Source: JABCPE02 sp963530295
Lineage (GTDB): Bacteria; Bacteroidota; Bacteroidia; Flavobacteriales; Weeksellaceae
Assembly (NCBI GenBank): GCA_963530295.1
Contig: CAUSCF010000017.1
Coordinates: 1-42,708, forward strand
DNA: 42,708 bases
Reading direction: 5' to 3'
Shown here: positions 1-7,615 of the stretch, piece by piece
Numbering within the stretch: position 1 is the stretch's first letter
How the letters are laid out: every line of letters starts with the position of its first letter
Notes under the pieces: generated by a model
Seen by the model: the letters and a program-made list of their open reading frames with translations, nothing else
Told to the model about the DNA's origin: nothing
Databases searched by the model: none
Made by a program: the position numbers and the translations under genes

Positions 1-1
1 A

Positions 2-55
2 CTATCCAAAAAAGATTTGAAAAATCTGCGCACACTTATAGAAAATTTGGATTAA
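2..55 (+). CDS. Possible C-terminal tail of an upstream gene (partial)
   Basis: An open frame enters from the left edge and stops at TAA 53-55, giving 17 residues ending in LIENLD. It is followed within 15 bases by a hairpin terminator, the arrangement expected at the end of a transcription unit. The fragment is too short to name. A helical Leu/Lys-rich end of this kind is common in small regulators, but that is only a guess. Another frame also stays open here, so the reading frame is uncertain. Confidence 0.3.
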   Translation, partial: LSKKDLKNLRTLIENLD

Positions 56-68
56 CATATAATGATGA

Positions 69-112
69 AAAGCCTTTTTTAGACAGATGTTGTTTGAAAA
101 GGGCTTTTTTCG
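69..112 (+). terminator. Rho-independent terminator before purC
   Basis: An 11-pair stem (AAAAGCCTTTT against AAAAGGGCTTTT, with one bulged G) surrounds a loop of about 16 bases and ends in a T run. It closes the transcript arriving from the left edge and separates it from purC. Confidence 0.7.
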
Positions 113-177
113 GTTTTAAATCGTTTGGAATTAAAGGAAATAAAAATTAACTTAGCAACTCAAAAAAATTAATAAAA

Positions 178-900
178 ATGGACTTAAAAAAAGAAATGCT
201 CTACGAAGGAAAAGCTAAACAAATATTCGCCACAGAAAAGCCTGATGAGGTGGTTGTGAGATTTAAAGATGATGCTACGGCGTTCAATGCCCAGAAAAAA
301 GGACAAGTGGACAAAAAAGGGCAGATGAATAATGCCATCACTACGCTAATCTTTGAATACCTGAACGAAAAGGGAATTCCAACTCATTTCATCAAACAGA
401 TAGATGACCGCGAACAGCTGGTTAAAAAGGTGAGTATCATTCCTTTGGAAGTGATTGTGAGAAACTATGTGGCGGGAAGTATGGCTCAGCGTTTGGGCGT
501 GGAAGAAGGCACAAAATCACCGATTACCATTTTTGATATTTGCTATAAAGATGATGCGCTGGGAGATCCGCTGATAAACGACTATCATGCGATATTTTTG
601 GGTGCGGCGACGAGAGAGGAACTTGACAAAATGTATGCACTGACAGCCAGAATTAATGAAATACTGATCGATTTATTTGATAAAATGAACATCATTTTGG
701 TTGATTTCAAAATAGAACTGGGTAAAACACCAAATGGTGAAATCATCTTGGCGGATGAGATTTCACCAGACACCTGCCGCCTTTGGGATAAAGATACCAT
801 GAAAAAGCTGGACAAAGACCGTTTCCGAAGAGATTTGGGCGAGGTGACCGAAGCTTACGAAGAAATCTATAACCGCCTGAAAAAGGTGCTGAATAAATAA
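178..900 (+). CDS. purC: Phosphoribosylaminoimidazole-succinocarboxamide (SAICAR) synthase
   Basis: This cytosolic purine-biosynthesis enzyme joins CAIR and aspartate, using ATP, to make SAICAR. The 240-residue protein is full length for the short bacterial form. Visible family motifs are LYEGKAKQIF near the N-terminus (nucleotide-binding beta strands), the central VIVRNYVAGSMAQRLG segment, and ISPDTCRLWD near residue 195, which carries conserved acidic and Arg residues. The start at 178 follows an A-rich leader; a second Met six codons in is less likely because the residues before it also look native. It stands alone between two terminators, so it appears monocistronic. An ATCGTTTG element at 120-127 is one base off the -7 consensus and may be its promoter. 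Confidence 0.97.
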   Translation: MDLKKEMLYEGKAKQIFATEKPDEVVVRFKDDATAFNAQKKGQVDKKGQMNNAITTLIFEYLNEKGIPTHFIKQIDDREQLVKKVSIIPLEVIVRNYVAGSMAQRLGVEEGTKSPITIFDICYKDDALGDPLINDYHAIFLGAATREELDKMYALTARINEILIDLFDKMNIILVDFKIELGKTPNGEIILADEISPDTCRLWDKDTMKKLDKDRFRRDLGEVTEAYEEIYNRLKKVLNK

Positions 901-902
901 AG

Positions 903-936
903 AAATCCCTCCAAAAGAGGGATTTTTAGTTTTTTC
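903..936 (+). terminator. Terminator of purC
   Basis: A perfect 9-pair stem, AAATCCCTC/GAGGGATTT, has a 5-base loop (912-916) and is followed by a T-rich tail. It lies 2 bases after the purC stop. Confidence 0.88.
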
Positions 937-1018
937 TGAAAGTGGTTTGGATAAGAGATTGTGAATAAGTGAATTAGTGGAAATGTAAATTAAATTTTTT
1001 CTAAACTCAAAAAATCCT

Positions 1019-1026
1019 TAAATTTG
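1019..1026 (+). promoter_or_regulatory. -7 box (TAAATTTG) for the glutamine cyclotransferase gene
   Basis: An exact match to TAnnTTTG lies 25 bases before the ATG at 1052. I do not see a clear TTG element about 20 bases upstream. Confidence 0.5.
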
Positions 1027-1051
1027 GGCGATTTTTAGATAAACTTTTCAA

Positions 1052-2077
1052 ATGATGAAAAAAAGTATTTTTAAGGGCGTTTTGGCGTTGGTATTATTGG
1101 CTTCTTGTAGCAAAGACAAGATGATTTTAGATAGTATGAATGAGTATAATCTGGCTATGGAGACCAAAGGATACCACTTCGGAGATATGATTACTTTCCC
1201 AAAGGAAGTTACTGATAATGCGGAGAGTATAAGCATAAGTTTTGGGGACAAGGAGACAGCAATTTTGAAAATAGATCCTGCGTTTTTTACATTGGGTGAC
1301 AATGCCGTGACTATCAATGTGAGAACTAAATCAGGGGAAAATCTATCCATAGATGCCGTTATCAATGTGCTTTCAAAAACTCCTGAAAAAGAGCTGACTT
1401 ATGAGGTGGTGGCAGAATATCCACATAATGCAGAAAACTTCGTTCAGGGTTTCCAGCTGGAGGGAAATACCATTTATGGAAGTAATGGGCAGACAGGAGA
1501 ATCTAAGGTAATAAAATATACACTGGGCTCTACGACCAATACAGCGGAAACCAAGCTGGATGATGAGTATTTTGGAGAGGGAAGCACCATAGTGGGAGAT
1601 AAAATATATCAGCTTACTTGGCAGCACAGAAAGGGCTTTGTTTATGATAAAAACACGCTTAAAAAACTATCGGAATTTAACTACCCTAGCAGACTGACTG
1701 AGGGCTGGGGGCTGACTTATGATGGGAAAAATCTCATTCTTTCTGATGGGACAAAGAATATCTATTTCATATCTCCAGACAATCTTCAGAAAATAGTGAA
1801 AACGATCTCCATAGCGGGGCAGTCAGAGGTTTATGAAAAAATCAATGAGCTGGAATATCATGATGGATTTATCTACGCAAACATCTGGCAGCGACCATAT
1901 ATTCTGAAAATAAACCCAGAAAATGGCGAAGTAGTAGGCAAAATAGATTTGACAGAAATCAACAAAAAACACTCTACCGATGCTGATGATGTGCTGAATG
2001 GAATAGCATTTAAGGGTGATAATATGCTGATTACAGGGAAAAACTGGGATAAAATTTACGAGATAAAAGTAAAATAG
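1052..2077 (+). CDS. Glutaminyl-peptide cyclotransferase, lipoprotein
   Basis: The protein (341 aa) belongs to the glutamine cyclotransferase family, beta-propeller enzymes that convert N-terminal glutamine of peptides to pyroglutamate. An N-terminal lipobox (LLASC, Cys about residue 19) predicts a lipid-anchored periplasmic protein. Residues 22-105 form an N-terminal region of Bacteroidota type. The catalytic-type propeller follows from about residue 110, with FVQGFQLEG, FGEGSTIVGDKIYQLTWQ, LTEGWGLTYDG, INELEYHDGFIYANIWQ and DVLNGIAF, the repeated G-x-G-L/E-W blocks of the family. Two ATGs are adjacent (1052, 1055) and either could start translation. It lies 50 bases before the deoxynucleoside kinase gene and may be cotranscribed with it. 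The physiological substrate is unknown; N-terminal cyclisation of exported proteins is plausible. Confidence 0.9.
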   Translation: MMKKSIFKGVLALVLLASCSKDKMILDSMNEYNLAMETKGYHFGDMITFPKEVTDNAESISISFGDKETAILKIDPAFFTLGDNAVTINVRTKSGENLSIDAVINVLSKTPEKELTYEVVAEYPHNAENFVQGFQLEGNTIYGSNGQTGESKVIKYTLGSTTNTAETKLDDEYFGEGSTIVGDKIYQLTWQHRKGFVYDKNTLKKLSEFNYPSRLTEGWGLTYDGKNLILSDGTKNIYFISPDNLQKIVKTISIAGQSEVYEKINELEYHDGFIYANIWQRPYILKINPENGEVVGKIDLTEINKKHSTDADDVLNGIAFKGDNMLITGKNWDKIYEIKVK

Positions 2078-2127
2078 CAGCGAGTTGTTTAGTGTTATTA
2101 TAAAATTCATTTTTTAAGAAAGAAAAT

Positions 2128-2742
2128 ATGCATATAGCAGTTACAGGAAATATCGGGGCAGGAAAGACTACGCTTACGACCATGCTGGCGAAACACTACG
2201 GCTGGAACGCCCAGTTCGAAGATGTGGATCATAATCCCTATTTGGATGATTTTTATCAAGATATGTCCAAATGGTCTTTTGCTTTACAGATGTATTTTTT
2301 GGGAAGTAGATTTAGACAGGTCAAAGAGATTAGAGAGAGCGGAAAAAATATCATTCAGGATAGAACAATTTATGAAGATGCTTATATTTTCGCAGAAAAT
2401 CTTAACGAGATGAACTTGCTTTCGGAGAGGGATTATCAGAATTATTCATCTCTTTTTGAGCTGATGAAGGGCTTCGTTTCCGCACCAGATTTATTGATTT
2501 ATCTAAAAGCCGATATTTCCACCCTTACCAAACAAATAGCGAAACGAGGAAGAGAATACGAGTCGGGAATAAGCATCGATTATCTGATGAGGCTTAATAA
2601 TAAATACGAAGCATGGATTAACAGCTACAAAGAAGGAAAACTCCTGATTATAGATGTAAATGATTTGGATTTTGTGGAAAGAGAAGAGGATTTTGGATAT
2701 ATTTTGGATAGAATAGATGCCGAACTAAACGGACTTTTTTAA
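2128..2742 (+). CDS. Deoxynucleoside kinase (deoxyadenosine/deoxyguanosine kinase type)
   Basis: This cytosolic salvage enzyme phosphorylates deoxynucleosides with ATP. The 204 aa match the dNK family in length. The Walker A is GNIGAGKT (residues 7-14). Next come the ED motif (FEDVDHNPYLDDFY), the base-discriminating W/Q region (WSFALQMYFL), the catalytic DR motif (QDRTIYEDAYIF, about residues 77-88) and the arginine-rich lid (KRGREYESG, about 139-147). Start MHIAVTGNIG leaves a normal spacing to the P-loop. Sequence alone does not separate dAdo, dGuo and dCyd preference, although Bacteroidota members are usually annotated as purine-preferring. The gene ends at a terminator shared with the convergent Nudix gene. 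Confidence 0.93.
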   Translation: MHIAVTGNIGAGKTTLTTMLAKHYGWNAQFEDVDHNPYLDDFYQDMSKWSFALQMYFLGSRFRQVKEIRESGKNIIQDRTIYEDAYIFAENLNEMNLLSERDYQNYSSLFELMKGFVSAPDLLIYLKADISTLTKQIAKRGREYESGISIDYLMRLNNKYEAWINSYKEGKLLIIDVNDLDFVEREEDFGYILDRIDAELNGLF

Positions 2743-2745
2743 GAT

Positions 2746-2774
2746 AAAAAACTCTCAATTTTGAGAGTTTTTTT
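2746..2774. terminator. Bidirectional terminator between dNK and Nudix genes
   Basis: A symmetric 12-pair stem (AAAAACTCTCAA/TTGAGAGTTTTT) flanks a TT loop, with T runs on both strands. It lies between converging stops at 2742 and 2779 and can serve both genes. Confidence 0.85.
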
Positions 2775-2778
2775 GTTT

Positions 2779-3384
2779 TTAAATGATTTTTGCTTCTTTT
2801 AAAATCAGTTCAATATTTCTAAAAGTATTTGGAATAACCTCGGAGAGGATTTCGTCTTTGGATTTCCATTCTACTTTCGTGATGCCTTCTTCGGTTTGTG
2901 GGATAAGTTCTTTGCTGTCAGTGCTTTTCATCAGATACCAAAAAGTGGTTTTTAGAATCTGAGCATGGTTTTCTCTTTCCCTGTAAGTGTGATAAGTAGA
3001 CCCGATGAAGTTCTGTAATTTCAAGTTTTGAATTCCTGTTTCTTCTTCTACTTCCCTTACAGCCGCGTGTTCAAGGGATTCATTAGGTTCTAGTTTACCT
3101 TTTGGTAAATCCCATTTTCCCAGTCTGTAGATGAAGAGAACTTTGTTTTCATCGTTTTTCACGATGCCGCCCGCTGCTTCTATATTGGTGAAAGAATCAT
3201 GGAAGTCATCCCAGATTTTATCAGGGTCTTCGCCGTAGAGGTTTACGGATTTACACGAAGAGTTTTCCAAGATATCCAGAGCCATTTCTATGGTTGCAAA
3301 ATCCTCATAAGCGATATTTTTTTCATCATCATTAGGAAGATTATTGATGGATAATTTTTTTTCATTGATAAAAACTTTATACAT
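2779..3384 (-). CDS. Nudix hydrolase
   Basis: The 201-residue protein carries a complete Nudix box, G-x5-E-x7-REVEEETGI, in the segment GKLEPNES...REVEEETGI at about residues 114-136. It should hydrolyse a nucleoside diphosphate linked to another group; the substrate is not readable from sequence. The ~85 residues before the Nudix box form an N-terminal extension with no named domain I can recognise. A longer frame reaches 3465, but its first 27 residues overlap the divergent neighbour and the promoter region, so I place the start at MYKVFINEKK (3384). It is transcribed divergently from the SRPBCC operon through a 40-base intergenic region. Confidence 0.88.
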   Translation of the reverse strand: MYKVFINEKKLSINNLPNDDEKNIAYEDFATIEMALDILENSSCKSVNLYGEDPDKIWDDFHDSFTNIEAAGGIVKNDENKVLFIYRLGKWDLPKGKLEPNESLEHAAVREVEEETGIQNLKLQNFIGSTYHTYRERENHAQILKTTFWYLMKSTDSKELIPQTEEGITKVEWKSKDEILSEVIPNTFRNIELILKEAKII

Positions 3385-3410
3385 TTGCTGAATCTTTGAA
3401 GTTAATATTG

Positions 3411-3418
3411 CAAAAATA
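3411..3418 (-). promoter_or_regulatory. -7 box (TATTTTTG on minus strand) for the Nudix gene
   Basis: An exact TAnnTTTG match, read on the minus strand, lies 26 bases before the Nudix ATG inside the divergent 40-base intergenic region. The opposite strand has a one-mismatch box, AATCTTTG (3391-3398), that may serve the SRPBCC gene. The two promoters would overlap. Confidence 0.45.
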
Positions 3419-3424
3419 TAAAAA

Positions 3425-3814
3425 ATGAAATTAGAAGGAAGAAAAGTGATGGTAAATAAATCCACAAAAGATTTATTTGAAATGCTGAAAAAACCTGAAG
3501 ACTATAAACATCTGATGCCAGAAAGTTTAGTTTCTTTTGAAACAACAGAAAACGGCTTTAAATTCGGTCTAAAAGGAATGCCCGAAATAGCCTTGAAAAT
3601 TTCAGAAATGGTAGAGGACAAGAAAGTGGTGCTTACATCAGGAAATCCTTCCTTGGATTTCGCTCTGACAGGGCAGATGGATGCAGTTTCCGAAAATAAA
3701 TCAGAAGTTCAAATATTATTCGAAGGGCAGTTCAATCCATTCATTAAAATGATGGTAGAGAAGCCGTTACAGAGCTTTATAGATAATCTTACAGATAAGA
3801 TTGAAGGGTTATAA
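3425..3814 (+). CDS. SRPBCC (START-like) family protein
   Basis: The 129-residue protein has the profile of the SRPBCC/polyketide-cyclase-like fold. The N-terminus (KLEGRKVMVNKSTKDLFEML) gives the first strand and helix, glycine-rich strands follow (GFKFGLKGM), and a long C-terminal helix begins around FNPFIKMM. Proteins of this fold bind hydrophobic ligands in a cavity; no catalytic residues can be assigned, so function is unknown. It is the first gene of a plus-strand operon and its stop lies 3 bases before the next start, so translation of the TSUP fusion is probably coupled. Confidence 0.8.
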   Translation: MKLEGRKVMVNKSTKDLFEMLKKPEDYKHLMPESLVSFETTENGFKFGLKGMPEIALKISEMVEDKKVVLTSGNPSLDFALTGQMDAVSENKSEVQILFEGQFNPFIKMMVEKPLQSFIDNLTDKIEGL

Positions 3815-3817
3815 TGG

Positions 3818-5116
3818 ATGAATTCTAAGGAAGGAAGTAAATATACAGCTCAGCATTTACCTGTTTTTCTAAACATGGTAGACAGAAAAATCCTCATCAT
3901 CGGCGGTGGGGAATTGGCGTTTGAGCAGGTGCTTTATATTCTTGAAAATGCTCCTAATTCTGAAATTCTAGTGGTTGGGGAACAGATAGATGATAGAATA
4001 GAGGAGCTTAGAGAGGTCTGTGCTAATCTGTCTATCTCCCAAAAAACTTTTGAAAAAACGGATTTAGAAAATCAAGAATTGGTTTTCATAACTCTCAAAG
4101 ATACTTTACAAACCAAACAAATAGCCAAAGAAGTCAAAAGTAGAGGAATCCTCATAAATGCGCCTCTTTATCCAGAGTTTAATGATTTTTATATTCAAGT
4201 GGATGATGTTCAGTCTTCTGATATTCAGAACTATACAGGGAGTCATTGGAAAAAGATTGCATTTACAAGCATTGCAGCTTTCTTTATTCTGATACTTGGG
4301 AATATTTTAAATCTATTTATTTCTTACGATGAATTTTCAACAGGAATAAAATGGCTCGTAGGAGAAATAGATGGGCTGTTTTATTGGATGATTCTCATAG
4401 GTTTCGTGGCGCAGCTTATAGACGGGCTTCTGGGAATGGGCTATGGACTTACTTCTACAGCAGCGCTGCTGAGTGCGGGGGTTCCGCTTCCTGCCATTAG
4501 TGGTAGTATTCATACGGCGGAGATGTTTTCGAGTGGGGCATCTGGGCTAAGTCATTATAAATTCGGGAATGTGAATAAAAAACTCCTGAAATTTCTAATC
4601 ATCCCAGGTGTGATAGGCGCAGTTTCGGGGGCAGTTTTATTGTCCATGTTTAGTTTGGAATACACTCATATCATCAAACCAATACTTGCATTTTACACTT
4701 TTTTACTTGGGGTGAGAATTTTGGTAAGGGTTTTTGGAAAGAAAAAAGAAACTAAAAAATTGAAAAATGTAGGCTGGCTGGCATTTTTTGGTGGTTTTTT
4801 GGACTCTTTTGCAGGTGGTGGCTGGGGGCCTTTGGTGACGACGACACTGATTTCGAAAGGGAAAACGCCGAGATTTGTGATTGGAACGGTCAGTTTATCA
4901 GAGTTTTTTATTACATTTGCTAGTGCTCTTACATTTTTTGCTTTTTTAGGGCTGAGCCATTGGCAGGTTATTTTGGGGCTGGTTCTTGGTGGAATGCTGG
5001 CGGCACCATTGGCAGCAAAACTGGCAGGAAAACTTCCTACGAAAGCGATGTTTATAGGAGTGGGAGTGTTGGTTATTCTGTGGTCACTCAATATATTAGT
5101 TAAATCAATTTTATAA
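3818..5116 (+). CDS. TSUP (TauE/SafE) anion transporter fused to a siroheme-synthase-like Rossmann domain
   Basis: This 432-residue two-part protein starts with a soluble domain (residues 13-126) like the NAD-binding half of CysG/Met8: LPVFLNM, the dinucleotide loop IIGGGELA (residues 27-34), then a Rossmann-like fold ending SRGILINAP. The helical dehydrogenase/ferrochelatase half is missing. After a linker and one hydrophobic helix (about 148-168) comes a TauE/SafE permease (about 187-432) with two internal repeats: IDGLLGMGYGLTSTAALLSAG and, later, LDSFAGGGWGPLVTTTLISKG. TSUP proteins move sulfite, sulfonates or other sulfur anions. The cys operon 12 kb away fits a sulfur role, but the substrate is inferred. 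Start 3818 is preferred because the earlier overlapping ATG (3814) stops after four codons. Confidence 0.88.
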   Translation: MNSKEGSKYTAQHLPVFLNMVDRKILIIGGGELAFEQVLYILENAPNSEILVVGEQIDDRIEELREVCANLSISQKTFEKTDLENQELVFITLKDTLQTKQIAKEVKSRGILINAPLYPEFNDFYIQVDDVQSSDIQNYTGSHWKKIAFTSIAAFFILILGNILNLFISYDEFSTGIKWLVGEIDGLFYWMILIGFVAQLIDGLLGMGYGLTSTAALLSAGVPLPAISGSIHTAEMFSSGASGLSHYKFGNVNKKLLKFLIIPGVIGAVSGAVLLSMFSLEYTHIIKPILAFYTFLLGVRILVRVFGKKKETKKLKNVGWLAFFGGFLDSFAGGGWGPLVTTTLISKGKTPRFVIGTVSLSEFFITFASALTFFAFLGLSHWQVILGLVLGGMLAAPLAAKLAGKLPTKAMFIGVGVLVILWSLNILVKSIL

Positions 5117-5130
5117 AAAATAAAATAACA

Positions 5131-6057
5131 ATGCCGAATCCTCTTTTTTATGCTAAAATTCTCCTTTTTGGGGAGTATGGGATTATCGAAAATTCTCAGG
5201 GATTGACCCTGCCATATAGCTTTTATAAAGGTTGTTTCAAGTTTTCTGCTTTAGAATCAGAGTTTGAAAAAAAATCCAATGAATCTCTGAAAAAATATTG
5301 GGAATATTTAGCAGAATTAGAACTTCCAGAGCAGTTCAGATTAGATTTATCAGCATTAAAGAAAGATATTGAAAACGGATTGTTTTTTGATTCTAATATT
5401 CCGCAGGGATATGGCGTTGGGAGTTCTGGGGCTTTGGTAGCGGCTATTTTTGACCGATATTCTATAGTTCAGCATAAACCCGAAAAAATCGGGAAAAATG
5501 AATTGAAGGAACTGAAAAAAGTTTTTGGAGAACTGGAAAGTTTTTTCCATGGCAAAAGTTCGGGAATAGACCCGCTAATCTGCTACATGAACCTGCCTAT
5601 TTTGATAGAAAACAAGGAAAATGTGGGCAGAGTGGAAATTCCAGAAGAAAACGAAGGGAAAGGCGCGATTTTCCTTATTGATTCTGGCATAGTGGGAGAA
5701 ACAGGGCCTATGGTTCAGATTTTCTTTGAAAAATTAAAAAACGAAGGATTTAGAAAAACCCTGAAAGAGGAGTTTATCAAGTATAATAATGCCTGCATTC
5801 AGTCCTTTTTGAATAAGGAAATGACACCATTTTTTAAGAACATGAAAGCGCTTTCCAAATGGGCATATGAACATTTCCGACCGATGATTCCAGATAGTGT
5901 TTTCAACGCATGGAAAAAAGGATTGGATACCAATGCTTACTATCTCAAACTCTGTGGTAGTGGCGGCGGAGGCTATATTTTAGGCTTTACTAAGGATTAC
6001 GAAAAAGCTGAAAAAATGCTCGAAGGATTTCATAAGGAGGTGATTTACAGATTTTAA
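5131..6057 (+). CDS. mvk: GHMP kinase, mevalonate kinase
   Basis: This 308-residue GHMP-superfamily kinase probably phosphorylates mevalonate in the mevalonate isoprenoid pathway. Motif 1 is AKILLFGEYGII (residues 8-19). Motif 2, the ATP loop, is PQGYGVGSSGALVAAI (91-106). The FHGKSSGIDPL segment (about 145-155) carries the Lys and Asp typical of mevalonate kinases, and LCGSGGGGYILGF near the C-terminus is motif 3. The assignment over other GHMP kinases rests on these motifs, on the UbiA neighbour downstream and on HMG-CoA synthase elsewhere in the window. It lies 14 bases after the TSUP fusion and 11 bases before the UbiA gene, so it is operonic. Confidence 0.85.
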   Translation: MPNPLFYAKILLFGEYGIIENSQGLTLPYSFYKGCFKFSALESEFEKKSNESLKKYWEYLAELELPEQFRLDLSALKKDIENGLFFDSNIPQGYGVGSSGALVAAIFDRYSIVQHKPEKIGKNELKELKKVFGELESFFHGKSSGIDPLICYMNLPILIENKENVGRVEIPEENEGKGAIFLIDSGIVGETGPMVQIFFEKLKNEGFRKTLKEEFIKYNNACIQSFLNKEMTPFFKNMKALSKWAYEHFRPMIPDSVFNAWKKGLDTNAYYLKLCGSGGGGYILGFTKDYEKAEKMLEGFHKEVIYRF

Positions 6058-6068
6058 ACAATTTCTGA

Positions 6069-6935
6069 ATGAAAAACCTTTTTCTTCATAGGGCGATGCA
6101 GTTTGTCAGTCTGCTTTTGGGAGTGAGGATTTTCAGGCTGGTTTTTCTTACTTTTTCGCTTTATGTTTTCACTTTTTTTATCATTAAAACTGTTGATTTT
6201 ACAGATGTTAAAATTCATGGAATTATCTTTTGTTCCCTGATGAGCATCGCAGCTGGTGGGCTGATAAATCAGTTTTATGACGAGGAAAAGGATAAAATCA
6301 TCAAACCCTTTCGTGCTAGGTTGCAGGCTTTTTTGAAGAAAAAATATTTCCTTTATTTTTATCTTATTTTGAATATTTTATCGCTGGGAATTTCGCTGTA
6401 TCTCTCTTGGCGAATATTTTTGTATTTTATTGTTTATCAGTTTTTTATTTGGTTTTACAGCCATAAGCTGAGCAAGATTTTGCTGGTGAATAATTTCACC
6501 TATGTACTGCTCTCTGTTTATCCTTTTTTTGGGATATTGGTTTATTATCAGTACTTTACAGTAGGGATTTTTCTCTTGTCAGCGTTTTTGTTCTTGTTCC
6601 TGCTGAGTATGGATATTATAAAGGATTTGCTCAGTCGGGAAGCGGATGAAGCTCTTGGATATCAGACTTTTCCGATAGTTTATGGCGTTGGAAAAACATC
6701 TAAACTTGTGCAGGTGCTACTTTTATCGGCAGGTTTTCTTGCATTGTTTATATTGACAAATCAGGATTTGGGTTTGCATTCGTATTATTTTGGAGCTACG
6801 ATTGTTTTCCTTGTTTTTGTTTTATTTTTATTAAGAAATCAAAGCAAGAAAAACTACTTTGCAGTGTCTATTTTACTGAAAATCTGGATTTTTGTGGGAG
6901 TTATTTCTATGCTCGTAAGTGCAGTTTTTGTTTAA
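6069..6935 (+). CDS. UbiA-family membrane prenyltransferase
   Basis: This 288-residue integral membrane protein has about eight or nine hydrophobic helices. The first aspartate-rich motif is N67-QFY-D71-EEK-D75, the NxxxDxxxD polyprenyl-diphosphate/Mg2+ site. The second is DIIKD (about 182-186) followed by SREADEALGYQTFP. These identify a UbiA-type enzyme that transfers a prenyl chain to an acceptor. Homologues in Flavobacteriia are often labelled geranylgeranylglycerol-phosphate geranylgeranyltransferase by similarity to archaeal enzymes, but the acceptor cannot be read from sequence. Placement directly after mevalonate kinase links it to isoprenoid supply. Its last bases overlap the stop codon of the convergent lipoprotein gene, with no terminator between. 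Confidence 0.88.
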   Translation: MKNLFLHRAMQFVSLLLGVRIFRLVFLTFSLYVFTFFIIKTVDFTDVKIHGIIFCSLMSIAAGGLINQFYDEEKDKIIKPFRARLQAFLKKKYFLYFYLILNILSLGISLYLSWRIFLYFIVYQFFIWFYSHKLSKILLVNNFTYVLLSVYPFFGILVYYQYFTVGIFLLSAFLFLFLLSMDIIKDLLSREADEALGYQTFPIVYGVGKTSKLVQVLLLSAGFLALFILTNQDLGLHSYYFGATIVFLVFVLFLLRNQSKKNYFAVSILLKIWIFVGVISMLVSAVFV

Positions 6936-7498
6936 AACATTTTGAGTTTTCGTAGATTTTTTATCAAATCTTTGATAGCACCTTTTGTTCCTACTTTTAT
7001 AGAGTTTTCGGCTTTTCCTATGAGTCTGGCGTTGCCTTTGTAGGTATCGTATTGGTTCTCCATTATCAGATTTCCATCGCTGTCATAGAGTTTTAGGCTT
7101 ACCAATACTTGGTTAGAAAACACATATTTACCGATACCTACTTTGAAGTATTTAACTTTTGGGACGATAATAGCTTCGGCATTGTTATTCTTTCCAACTT
7201 CCTTAATGTACTCAGTATCAACATTGTCATAGTCCATAGAACTATCCATTTGAACGGTTTTTATGTTGCCGCTATAAAGGCTCATTTGGTCAGTTACAGC
7301 GCTAAAAAACGCTTGGTTTGTTGGATGTTTTATTTCTTCTATTTCAGGGAAAACCGCGGGCTGGAAGTAGATTATTTTCTTTATTTTACCTAATTTATAA
7401 TCAGGTTTGTAACCTAATAATTTACTCCCAAAACTAGAACAGCCAGCCAAAACAAGCCCAGCTGCGATGCCCAATAGTATAAATTTTTTCCGATTCAT
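6932..7498 (-). CDS. Putative lipoprotein of unknown function
   Basis: The 188-residue protein has a type II signal with lipobox LVLAGC (Cys about residue 19), so it should be lipid-anchored in the periplasm. The mature part begins SSFGSKLLGYKPDYKLGKIKKI and continues as an alternating strand pattern: IYFQPAVFPEIEEI, AEAIIVPKVKYFKVGIG, VLVSLKLYDSDGNLI. This resembles small envelope lipoproteins with a TolB-N/CsgG-like alpha-beta fold, but I do not recognise a specific family. The gene converges on the UbiA gene with a 4-base overlap of the stop codons. A TATCTTTG box lies only 8 bases before the ATG, so its mRNA leader would be very short. Confidence 0.75.
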   Translation of the reverse strand: MNRKKFILLGIAAGLVLAGCSSFGSKLLGYKPDYKLGKIKKIIYFQPAVFPEIEEIKHPTNQAFFSAVTDQMSLYSGNIKTVQMDSSMDYDNVDTEYIKEVGKNNNAEAIIVPKVKYFKVGIGKYVFSNQVLVSLKLYDSDGNLIMENQYDTYKGNARLIGKAENSIKVGTKGAIKDLIKNLRKLKMF

Positions 7499-7506
7499 AT
7501 TCCGTA

Positions 7507-7514
7507 CAAAGATA
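7507..7514 (-). promoter_or_regulatory. -7 box (TATCTTTG) very close to the lipoprotein start
   Basis: On the minus strand this exact TAnnTTTG match ends 8 bases before the ATG at 7498. That predicts a leader of at most a few bases. Confidence 0.55.
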
Positions 7515-7570
7515 CTTTAATTTATTTACAAAAATTAACATAAAAAATTTTTTATTCTAAAAATAATTTT

Positions 7571-7578
7571 TACATTTG
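7571..7578 (+). promoter_or_regulatory. -7 box (TACATTTG) of rpsO
   Basis: An exact TAnnTTTG match lies 37 bases before the rpsO ATG. It gives a leader of roughly 30 bases. Confidence 0.55.
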
Positions 7579-7615
7579 CAGCCTCATACATAATAATCAT
7601 TTAAATAATATTGGA

